Positions 12,269 through 22,333 of a stretch of DNA of 64,000 nucleotides are shown one piece after another (positions within the stretch are counted from its first letter, which is position 1; every line of letters starts with the position of its first letter). The notes beneath the pieces are model-generated. The model saw only the letters and a list, made by a program, of their open reading frames with translations, ran no database searches and was not told where the DNA came from. Source of the stretch: Candidatus Altimarinota bacterium. GTDB taxonomy: Bacteria > Patescibacteriota > Gracilibacteria > BD1-5 > UBA6164. The stretch lies in assembly GCA_028692735.1 (NCBI GenBank), contig JAQUWS010000002.1, positions 1 to 64,000 on the forward strand, given 5' to 3'. A program made the translations under genes and the position numbers.

Positions 12269-13585
12269 TTATTTATTAATTAATTTTAAAACATCATTAT
12301 ATGTTATAATTATACTCAAAAATATAAAAATAACAAAAAAACTGAGGTGAATTATTCATTCTATTCTAGGAGAAATTCATTTTTTTCAAATAGTTTTACG
12401 AATTATAGCATTTACAGTTATAAATAAGAATCTTCATCAATCTAAAGCAGGAATCGGTAAAAGATTAAAAACTCATAAATTTATACTTATTAAACAAGCC
12501 AAAATCACGATAACAGAAACTCATCATTTCAGTGCATCGTTTACAACTCATACAATTCAAACAGGTCAACTCATACTATTTACAGCATCATCTCTTTCTT
12601 CTATTGTTTTTGGTGCTATTAACTTTCTAAAAAGTGATCATAAAGCTTCAAAAGTAAGTAATGACTCTCAATAAACTTCTTTTACAGATATGATAACAGA
12701 ATTTCATAAATCATATTTGTAATTGAATTTAGGATTATAATCTATATTTGGAACTAAATAAGTTCAGATCTTACCATTTTCTCAAACTTGCATTTTTAAA
12801 TCAATAGTGTTTTCTTCTCTTTTCAATTCCAAACTTATTTCTTTTCATATATTACTTGAAATTATATCTTGAACTCAAGTTGCTGTATCTATTTTAAAAT
12901 CATTAATTTTCAATAATATATCTCAATCCTTTATTCAACTTGTTTGAGCTAATGATCATGTCAATGGAAATAAAACAACTCAAGGACTTTCAATAAGTAG
13001 TCAATTATCTAGTGCTTGTTGTGTAGTAGGAAATAACTTAATGTCTAAACTAGTATCCAATTTATCATTTATTCAAATTGGTTTTACTCAAATAGTAAAC
13101 AAAATAGTATAGATAATTATGGCAAGTAAAAAATTCATTATAACTCAAGCCAATATAACTATACTTTGTTTAATGTATGATTTATTTATAAGATTATCTT
13201 CATCACTATTTTCTTTTATTTTTTGCAAAGCATCTTCTCTTTCTTCTTTTGAAATTTTATTTCACTTTGCATCATATACAGAAGTATCACTTTTTAAAAC
13301 TTTAACTAGCTCTTCTTGTTTATACAATTTTCAATCTTTATTATAAACAAAAAAATAATTATAGTTTTCTCATTTCAGTCTCACAAATCATCAAATAGGA
13401 AGCCAGTTCAATGTATATTCAGTTCATTTTTTATCCTTCCATAACTTTTTTGCTTTTGGAGGAATTCCAAGTCAAAATTCATATACCTTAACTCCAAACA
13501 TCCTAGCAGTTTTAAAATGCCCATATTCATGAGCCAAAACTATCACAGAAAATATAATCAAAGACACAAGTATTCAAATAAACAT
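12269..13585 (-). CDS. rseP: Site-2 intramembrane zinc metalloprotease (RseP/RasP family)
   Basis: A 438-residue membrane protease. The zinc motif HEYGH lies in the first membrane segment (residues 20-24) and the third ligand motif NLLPIPALDGGR near residue 385. A central PDZ domain is visible (GSLAQTSGIKDGDILLKIND). Several further hydrophobic segments complete the S2P fold. It cleaves membrane-spanning anti-sigma factors or clears signal peptides within the bilayer. It is the first gene of a two-gene unit with the HD protein. The upstream spacer carries a block of repeats, so its promoter should be close to 13586-13690. Confidence 0.95.
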
Positions 13586-14165
13586 AATTAATTTGTTACA
13601 ATTTATAAAAAAATATAAATAATTATACAATTAAACCAACAAAATTCAAAAAATAATTTTGAAATTAATACTTAAAATTTTTAAAAAACTTTAACAGACT
13701 GTCATCCTGAACTCGTTTCAGAATCAAAAAATTATAAAAATCCTTATATCGTTCTAAATTGTCATTCCTGGCTTGACCAGGAATCTATAAACTCACTTAA
13801 CATATTTATTTCACTTAAGATACAAAAATTAAAAACACTTTATCATCCTAAATTGTCATCCCGTAAATGAAACGGATCTTCCTTATATAATACCCCCTTG
13901 ATAAAGGGGGCTAGGGGGATTTTGTATCTAAATTGTCATCCTGAGAGTAACGAAGGATCCATTAAGCAATGCAATATAAAAAAACAAAGTAAAAGGGATT
14001 TTTCATTTCATTCAGAATGACAAAATATTGTAGCTAATTTCTCATTCAGGACCTATTCCGGAATCAATAAAAATATCAAGTAATCCTTTAAATTTTATTT
14101 AACTAAAAGAAAAAAGTGACTAAGTAGAAATAATTAGTATAATAACAAAACACAAAAAAAACACT
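13586..14165. other. Intergenic region between rseP and radA, holding a repeat cluster
   Basis: 580 bases without a gene, between two minus-strand genes. It contains the GC-richer repeat elements listed separately (13701-14065) and AT-rich flanks. No RNA gene or ORF is supported. Confidence 0.6.
13701..14065. repeat. Cluster of short dispersed palindromic repeats
   Basis: At least six related elements beginning GTCAT(C/T)C and ending near G(G/A)ATC: 13701-13725, 13761-13785, 13855-13878, 13935-13960, an inverted copy at about 14007-14023, and 14042-14065. Most can fold, for example CCTGgcttgaCCAGG and CCGTaaatgaACGG. Between them at 13891-13920 lies a C/G-rich element (TACCCCCTTGATAAAGGGGG and its continuation). 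All are much richer in G+C than the flanks. A related copy lies at 56808-56832. Confidence 0.75.
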
Positions 14166-15479
14166 CTATCAAACCTTCTCCACAAAATCACTTATACTTT
14201 TTACTTTTATAACCTCTATCTTAAAATCTCATTTTATCTCAATATTTGGCACAAACACTCTTTTAAATCACAATTTTTCAGCTTCTTTTATCCTTTTTTC
14301 GAGTTGAATAATATTTTTTATAGTTCAAGTCAATGAGATTTCTCATATGAATATACTTTCTCTATCAATAGCTTTGTTTGTCTTACTTGAAATCATAGCT
14401 GAAACAAGTCATAAATCTATAGCAGGATCTTCTATTTTTAGTCATCTTGCAATATTTAGATATACATCTGAAGAATCAAGTTTTATTTTTGTGTATTTAC
14501 TTAAAATTGCAGCTAACATATCAAGTTTAGATACGTTGATTCATCTTACACTCCTTTTAGGGTAGCCAAATTTTGTATAATTAGTCAGAGCCTCACACTC
14601 AATCAAAATCGGTCTATTTCCTTCAATTGTTATGCTCAAACTAGATCATACAATCGGTTCTTTTTCTTTGTTATCTATTAACTCAAGTCATGGATTTTTC
14701 AGGTCTTTTAATCATTCTTCTCACATCTTAAAGATAGCTATTTCGCTACTATTTCAAAACCTATTTTTTATACTTCTCAAAATTCTTATGTCTTCAAACC
14801 TTTCTCACTCAAAAAATAAAACAGTATCAACAAGATGCTCAAGTATCTTTGGTCAAGCCAGATTTCAATCTTTTGTCACATGTCAGATTATGACTGTTGT
14901 TATATTGTTTTTCTTTGCAAAATCTTGTAACTTTTCAGCTATGTATTTGACTTGACTGATACTTCATGATCATCATGATACTTCTCAACTACTAAGAACA
15001 CTGATAGAATCAATTATAAGTAAATCAGGTAAATTTCATTTTATTGTCTCAAGTATATTTTCTATATTATTTTCGCATAATATAGATAAATTATCTCACT
15101 TTATTGATAATCTATTTGCTCTGGAAGTTAATTGTCAAATAGTTTCTTCTCAAGATACATAAATAATTTGTTTATCTATAAAAGAAGCAAGTTGAAGTGA
15201 TAAAGTAGATTTTCAAATTCAAGGCTCTCAACTTAGAAGTACAAGAGATCAAGGAACAATTCATCATCAAAGTACATTATTTAATTCTTCAGATTTAGTG
15301 ATTATCCTGTCTTCACTAAATGTTCATCAACTTAATTTTTCTAACTCTTTTTTTACTGCTTTTGCTTTCTCTTTTATTTTAGATTCTTTGAATTCAACCA
15401 ATGTATTCCATTCCTTACAAAAACTACATTGTCATTGCCATTTAACATACTCATTTCAACAATTATTACAGATGTACAT
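14166..15479 (-). CDS. radA: DNA repair protein RadA
   Basis: A 437-residue RadA. The N-terminal zinc finger is CNNC at residues 4-7 with CSFC following; the Walker A loop GEPGIGKST (its first three glycines TGA codons) and the RadA-specific KNRFG motif (IKNRFGNSSE) are present; the C-terminal Lon-protease-like domain includes SVRGI and SKTNKAIDRE. It acts on branched recombination intermediates in DNA repair. It starts at ATG 15479-15477 so that the zinc finger lies at the very N-terminus, as in the family. The stop TAG at 14166 follows a UGA glycine codon. It is transcribed alone. Confidence 0.96.
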
Positions 15480-15598
15480 AATATATAATTAGTATATAAA
15501 TTATTTTCATTATATTAAAAAAAAACAATTTGTAAAACTAAAGTTTATCTATAAAAAATATTATAAATACACTTTAAAAAAAGTACATATCAAAAAAA

Positions 15599-15626
15599 TT
15601 GACAAAAAATTATTAAAAACTAAAAT
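15599..15626 (+). promoter_or_regulatory. Likely sigma-70-type promoter of the two-pilin unit
   Basis: TTGACA at 15599-15604 and TAAAAT at 15621-15626 with 16 bases between. It would give a 5' leader of about 115 bases before the pilin start at 15751. The call is by eye only. Confidence 0.4.
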
Positions 15627-15750
15627 CAAAATATATTAAAAATTAAATAAGCAATGAAGAATGTTTTTCTTTTTTTTTGTTTATTTTTAATAAAAATTAT
15701 AACAAAAAATTGATAAAAAAATTTATATTTTAACCAATTTTATTTTTTAT

Positions 15751-17550
15751 ATGAAAAATTACATTTATAAAAATAGTTTTTATCTAAAAAATACAAACAC
15801 TTTTGCTTTTACAATGGTAGAAATAATAACTGTAATTACTATACTAGCGATACTTTCAACTATTAGCTTTTTTGGATATTCTGAGCATATTATTTGAGCA
15901 AGAGATGCTAGTAGGATAAGCCAAATAACTGAAATTCGTGACTGACTAGAAACCTTTAGAATGAATAATCCATTACCAGACCCTGAAGATGCAATAGAAA
16001 TTTTTTGAAGCTGAATACTTTTATGATATCAATGATATATGTGAAAAAGTAATTTAGGATTAATTTGATACAATAACTGATGAATAGATCCAAAAGATCA
16101 AACTTTTTATACATATTTTTTATCTTCAGATAGAAGATCATTCCAACTTATGACATATCTTGAAAGTTCAAAAGACATTCAGATATTTAGTAATGCAGAT
16201 TTTTTCAACAAAGCTAATGCAAATGATTTTGATTATAGTAAGAGATATCTAAACTTTAGTTGAGAAAGATTATGAATTTTAACAGAATGTGATACAAATA
16301 AACTACTTCAAGAAATTCCAGAATTAAAATCAACTTGACAATTTGAAGTATCTACAGCAACTGGTTCATTTAGAGTAAGTTTTGCATGAAATGATAGTAA
16401 GTGTTGAACTTGAGAGTTGTTATATGCTATGTTAAAAAATAGAACGACAAATCCTTTTTTACAATGTGCTGAAAATATATGATATAGATACAATTCGCAT
16501 ACTTACAATATTCCAGAATCAAATGTATGAGATACTCTTAATAATATAGTCTCAGATCCTGTCTCTGGATTAAACTGATTATATGAATATACTTTGACAA
16601 GTGTTACATGTTCAAATAGCTGAACTTATATAAATCCAGTTGAGTCTGCTATCTCTTATGCAGTTAGTTGTAATACTTGATATAGTATATCAGAAGAATC
16701 AACTCTTTGTGAAGAAAATTCTTGTGCAAATGCACCATCGTATACTTATTCAACTTTTACAAAATGAAATCCATCAGAAGCTAAGCAATGATGGCAAAAT
16801 TATGATAATTCTTCTCCTTGTTATTATACTTGTCCAGCTTGATATACTTGAAATGACTGTGATACTCCACTTAGTCAATATTATGCTTGTTCTTCAGCAT
16901 GACAAATATTAACAGCTTCAAGTAGATATTCTTGATGTGATGTAAATGATATAATTGTTTGTGCATGAAATTGATTGTGATACACTATTGCAGCATGTAA
17001 TGTATGATCTTCAAAATCTTGAACTTGATCTGAATCTTATTGAAAATATTTTCAATGGTGAAGAAATAAATGATTTGTATTTTGAGATATTAGTTCTTAT
17101 CTTTCATTAATAGATTGAGTTTTGTGATTAAATGAAGTTGCAGATTTATACTGATTTATTGAGTCATCTCCATTATATGATCCATATACTTGGGCTGTAT
17201 GAGATATAACAGATAACCGGTGAGATGAAACTGATTCAAATTGAGCGAGAAGATGACCATGTGCAACATGATATCATATTCCTAGGAAAACTGAATGGTT
17301 AGCTGTTGTTCTAGCTTGATGATGGTCAACAAACTGAAATTGAATGGTTAATGCATTAAAATTACCTCTTGCATGATATCGTTGATGAGATAATGGTAAC
17401 ATGAAGAGTCAATGAAATTTTGCATGATATTGGGCTTCAAATTGAAAAAATAAAAAGTCATCACAATTAGAAGTTTTCCTAGATTTTATAAATCCATATG
17501 AAGACAATGTCCGTATCCATTGATTTACAGTAAGATGTGTTAAAAATTAA
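15751..17550 (+). CDS. Type IV pilin-like protein with EGF-like Cys segments and Fibrobacter-major-paralogue-like domain
   Basis: A 599-residue protein. It has an unusually long leader before the prepilin motif FTMVEIITVITILAIL (cleavage after A at about residue 19). The middle (residues 270-400) is rich in Cys, Gly, Thr and Ser, for example CPAGYTGNDCDTPL, which looks EGF-like. The last 175 residues form the same domain as in the gene at 1482 (YFQWGRNKGF, GYHIPRKTEW, ending RCVKN). It should be exported, processed by PilD and displayed on the surface, where the terminal domain could bind carbohydrate or protein. It is followed after 37 bases by another pilin gene and ends without its own hairpin, so the two form one unit. 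Confidence 0.9.
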
Positions 17551-17587
17551 AAAAATGTTTTATATTTACTTTGTATCTATATAAAAA

Positions 17588-19204
17588 ATGAAAAAACAAG
17601 CCTTTACTTTAGTTGAATTAGTTGTGACAATAGTAATACTAGCAATACTCTGAACAATTGCATTTATAAGTTTTCAAGGGTATTCTTGAAATTCAAGAGA
17701 CTCAGTAAGAATAGCTGATATAAATAGTGTAAAAAAGAGTCTAGAGTTATTTATAACAAAAACATGATTTTACCCAGATCCTGATAATGCAGGTACAATC
17801 ACATATAACTGAGCAATAGTATGGAAAGAATGAACTTTATGAGACACAGTAACAAGAAATTTAGAAAAGTTAGATAAAAAAGTTATTGATCCACTTACAT
17901 CAAATGAATATACTTATAGTGTAACAAATACAAAAACAGAATACCAAATCTGAGCAATAAGTGAGATGTGATGACTTTCTTCAAATTATGTAGAGAAAAC
18001 TTACGCTTTAGATTTAAGCAAATCAAATGTAGTAGCATATATATGATGAACATATAATGAAAAATTTATAAAAGTGAAAACTTGAAGTATAGACTTGATA
18101 CTGGCTCAACCAAGTATAATAGTAACAGATATAACAGATATAAATCTAACAAATATACTAACAAGTAAAAAATTGGTTTACTGAAATTACAAAAACATAC
18201 CACATTCTTACAACACACCTTGAACTTGATGATTTAATTTTGATATATCAAATCCAGTATTATTTAGTTGAACGTTAAATGAATTATTTGATGATGATAA
18301 GAAAGTAGAGTTTATGACAAATTTAAAAGAAGCATACAATTGAACAATATTATCAGAAGCTCCAATATATAGATGATTAATAGAAACAGATACAACAAGA
18401 GATTTGACAAATGCAGTAAATGAAGTAAATAAATATATAAACTCAAACATATGATGAATATGAAATGCAAAAGTAGAAAAAATAGCAATGATAAATGTAA
18501 AATGTTGAGCTTGATATAAAGTAGTAGTATGAAGTTGTATAGAAGAAAGTAAGCAATGAACATGTAGCTGATTACCAGCAAATTCTCAGTGGAATAGTGT
18601 ATCAACAATAACTCAAACAAAAAGTTGAGAACAATGGTTACCAAGCACAAATTGAACTTATAATACAGAAGAAAGTACAGAAGAATGTAGATTTGTATGT
18701 AGTGAATGATATGCTTGGAATTGAAGTAGTTGTATTACAGATGCGTGCAGTTGAAGCATCCCAACAAATGCAACATCAAATTCAACAAGCACTTGATATT
18801 GAAGTGGTCGGACTTACAATACAACAGCAGGAAAATGTACATTTCGTTGTAATTCTTGATATTCTTGGACTTCATGATCTTGTCAGCTACCAAAACTAAT
18901 TTATAACACACATACTGAAGCGCAATGTACAAGTTTATGATGAACAATTATATGAACATCACCGTCAGCATTTTGTCGTTTAACAAAAACCTCATGTCCA
19001 AGCTGATGGACTCAATACTTAAATTGGTATACAACATCATCAAAAACTTGTTGAAGTTGAACTAATTGCAGTAAATGTACTGTAACTTGATTATCATGGA
19101 GAAATGCAACAAAACCTTATTGTGAATATTGTACAACATGAGCAAATTGGGCAACAATACGGAATAAATGTTATGCCACAGTAACACAAGTATGATGTTA
19201 TTAA
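17588..19204 (+). CDS. Type IV pilin-like protein with cysteine-rich C-terminal repeats
   Basis: A 538-residue protein starting MKKQAFTLVELVVTIVILAI, a canonical prepilin signal. Residues 1 to about 240 closely match the N-terminal half of the pilin at 1482 (ADINS.KKSLE, DPLTSNEYTYS, LAQPSII). From about residue 300 the sequence changes to cysteine-rich repeats: CRFVCSEGYAWNGSSC, CTFRCNSGYSWTSGSC, then further C-rich units to the end (CGSGTNCSKCTVTG, CEYCTTGA). These resemble disulphide-stabilised repeats of surface adhesins. It shares a unit with the pilin at 15751 and ends at a strong palindromic terminator. Confidence 0.9.
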
Positions 19205-19213
19205 AACTATCAA

Positions 19214-19250
19214 TAAAAAAGTGAAATATAAATTTATATTTCACTTTTTT
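19214..19250. terminator. Bidirectional terminator after the pilin unit
   Basis: A perfect palindrome centred on AAATTT (AAAAAAGTGAAATATAAA pairs with the mirrored half), with A-run and T-run ends. It separates the pilin unit from the convergent gene whose stop is at 19252. Confidence 0.85.
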
Positions 19251-19251
19251 A

Positions 19252-20091
19252 TTATCTTTTTCAACTAAAATTACTTCAAGATTTATTCCTTATTTGAGTC
19301 CCAGCAGCTTTTTTATATCTTCATTGTAAAAGATCTAATGCAAATTCTTCACTTAAACCATCTTTAGTTATCATAACTTCAAGTTCTCTAATTTGCTCTA
19401 CTGATAAAATTCTATTGTACTTTGCTGATAGCTTATCAAATAAAGTAGCATTTTCTTGATTAGGAGTGCTTTTTTCAATATTAGATAAGTAACGATTTCT
19501 AGGGACAAAAGGTTTTATATTATTATCTCATTTTTTTCAATTTAATATAGTTTCTGTAAAACTATTTTGTTTTACTCCTTTTCCATATTTTTTTATTGCT
19601 AGATCACATTCTTCACTATTTTTACATTTTGATAAAATAAGATTAAGTAATCTAGTAGTAAAATGCATTTTAAAAGTTAATCAATATATATATTTATCAC
19701 ATTCATCAAAAGTTTCTGATTTTTTTAATGCTCCATATATCCTTATATTTCATACTATTACTTTTCTTAAGTAATTGAAATTTTGAGTTGGTGTAAATCA
19801 ATCATTAGCAAAATGATTATCAATAGAATCATCAAATGTAATCAAACTATCAGAAAATTTTTCTTCTAATAATCAACAATCTATATTATTGTCGGAGTTT
19901 AATAATCATAAATCTTCACATTTTTTCATTATTCTTGTAACTTCAAGATTCCCATTATAATCAATTACATCATCAACCTTTCAACAGATAACTTCAATCA
20001 TTTTTTTTATTTTTATTTCAAGCTCATTATTTCAAGTTATTAGTAATCACACAGATAAGTAATTATGATTTTTTTCCATAAAAATATTCAT
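19252..20091 (-). CDS. Protein of unknown function
   Basis: A 279-residue soluble protein starting at ATG 20091 (a second in-frame ATG lies four codons on). It has five cysteines in the first 190 residues and a basic C-terminus (GRYKKAAGTQIRN, then SGSNFSGKR). The middle (YLRKVIVGNIRIYGALKKS) is helical. No family is recognised. It converges on the pilin unit and diverges from the gene at 20349. Confidence 0.7.
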
Positions 20092-20156
20092 TTATTTAAT
20101 AAATTTAAACAATTATATTATTAAAAAATAAATTGCAAATAATTATATAAAAAAAA

Positions 20157-20186
20157 TTGACAAATATAAGTAATAATGTATATAAT
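20157..20186 (+). promoter_or_regulatory. Sigma-70-type promoter for the 20349-26533 genes
   Basis: TTGACA at 20157-20162 and a consensus TATAAT at 20181-20186 with an 18-base spacer. The start codon of the first gene is about 160 bases downstream. Confidence 0.55.
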
Positions 20187-20348
20187 GTATGTTGTTATAA
20201 AATATAATTTAGAAAAAAATTTAATATCATTGATAATGTAAATCTTTTGAAAATTAAATTTATGAATTAAAAAATAGTATTTTCCAAAAGTAAAGAATAT
20301 ATAAATTCAAATAAAAGAAACATAAATAACCTATATAATTTATTAAAA

Positions 20349-21131
20349 ATGACTTATTTAAATAGTTTTACAACAACAAATTACACAAAAGAAGAACAAG
20401 AAGCGACTACTTGAGTTGTTAACAGGGATTATTTAAATGAGAAAATAAACTCAATGTATCCATGAAAATCAGTAAATATGATAAAAGCATATGTAAAATG
20501 ACTCAATACATTTTTAGATGAGGTTGTATTAAAAATAGATAATGAAGTAGATCCAATATATTTTTTATATTATTTATACTACAATCAAAAAAAATCAATC
20601 TTGCAAATATCTTTAGTTTTAAATGACTTATGAGTTAATATATCAGAAGATACTTTATACTATTACACCCAAAAGTTTTTTTGATGGAAACTTAATATTT
20701 CAGATAGACAACTAACAACAGAAAGAAATGAAAGAAGATCTAATTGAATTTTAAATGATTGAGAATGAAAAAATATATTTTGAGTAAATGAAAAAATCGT
20801 TGAAATTATTGAAAAAGAAACAGCATATCTCATAAAGAAAATAGAATCTAAAACAAAAAAATGAGTTAATAACATCTTGCTAGAAGATCTTGATAATAAA
20901 AAGAATAAAATAGATAAACTCATCTACATTTTTGCAAATTATGGATTATTGAAAAATGAAACATTAAAAGAATTTTTAAACTTTTTAAAAGTTCTAAAAC
21001 ATAAGTGACTATCTGTTTGAAAAATAGCTAATATTTTTAATAATGTAATAAAAAATTTTAATCCCACAATTGACTTAAAAATAACAAACACAAATATAAG
21101 TTGGTGGATTTTAGGTATAGATAAAAAATAA
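20349..21131 (+). CDS. Protein of unknown function with possible helix-turn-helix
   Basis: A 260-residue hydrophilic protein. Residues 80-115 (ILQISLVLNDLGVNISEDTL then YYYTQK) look like a helix-turn-helix: a short helix, a turn at LGVNIS and a second helix. The rest is helical and charged, ending SWWILGIDKK. The YYTQK motif also occurs in the unknown protein at 9394. The next gene starts 8 bases after the stop, so it heads a three-gene unit (20349, 21140, 22334). A regulatory role is possible but not shown. Confidence 0.7.
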
Positions 21132-21139
21132 TACAAAAA

Positions 21140-22264
21140 ATGAACAAGATAAGAACAAATATAAATTATGGAAATGGAGTAAAAAAAATTGATAAGATTT
21201 TAAATGCCATAACAGACTGAAAAATTCATATTCAATCAAGTGATATACAAAAACAAGCTTGATTAGAATTACTTGGAACTTTAGATGATATAAAACTTCA
21301 AATTTTATGAGTTTTAGAGATAAGTTGAGATAAAAAAGAGTTATTAGACTTGATAGATGATTATAATAAAAACAAAGAAAATAAAAATGAATTAAGAAAA
21401 ATTTGAATCAAAATAATTAGATTAATCTTCAGACTAAAAACATCATTTGATAAACAAAATCAATCACTAAAAAAAGTTAAACTATCAGACGATGTAAAAA
21501 ATATAGTAAGATGATATTATACTAACGAAGAAAATTGAAATTTGATAGAATCTTTGCTGATTGAAAGAATTCTAATAGATTCTCTTGAAACAAAAGACAT
21601 AAATTTAATTCTAACTCCTGATTTACTAGATCATAAAAAAATAGATTTTATTCTAAGAATCATGTGAGATAATGATTTAAAAATATGAACTCAAGTAACT
21701 TTTACAAACTGAAAACATAAAAAAAGAAAGTTTACTGAAACAGAAAATTTAGCATATGAAATTGATGATGAAACAATAGATAATCCACACGAGGCACCAA
21801 TTTACAACTCAATCAAATTTAAAAACTTAAAACCTACTTATAATCCAGATTTAATATCATTTATATCAATAAGTGATAAATTTTGAAAAGAAATAACCTG
21901 ATCAGATAAACAAAGACTAAAAAAATCATTTTCAGCAAAACTTGAAAAAGATTATATTAAATCATTACAAGATTCGCTAAAAGATTATGAACAAGAATTG
22001 TTTAGAGATTTATCAGTGTGATATATTTTAGCATCAAAAGAAATAAAAACTTACCTAGAAACATGAGAATTAAAAAATCAAATTTCTATTCCAAATTCAG
22101 ATTATGTTATAAATATAAATAATAATAGTTCAAACATATTTGCAAAACTTGAATTTAATTGATTTGTATTAGCAGAGTTTACATTTTTTATCACAAATAA
22201 AAGTATTTCAAAATTTCATAGTAAACATATAAAAATTATTGATAGAAAACTTAAAAATAAATAG
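21140..22264 (+). CDS. Protein of unknown function, possible nuclease-like core
   Basis: A 374-residue protein. Around residues 160-190 the sequence LDHKKIDFILRIMGD is followed by KIGTQVTFTNGKHKK. A D in a strand followed about 15 residues later by a strand with Q.T is reminiscent of PD-(D/E)XK nuclease cores, but the match is loose. The C-terminal part has no recognisable feature. It begins 8 bases after the upstream gene and ends 69 bases before the giant gene at 22334. Confidence 0.7.
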
Positions 22265-22333
22265 TATAAATTTGAAGTAAATAAGTAATTATGATAATAT
22301 AAATCAAGATAAAATAAAAACAAAAATTAGTCT

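Noticed and set aside
13701-14065. CRISPR array
   Set aside because: The elements are spaced irregularly, occur in both orientations and are themselves palindromic; there are no uniform spacers and no cas genes.
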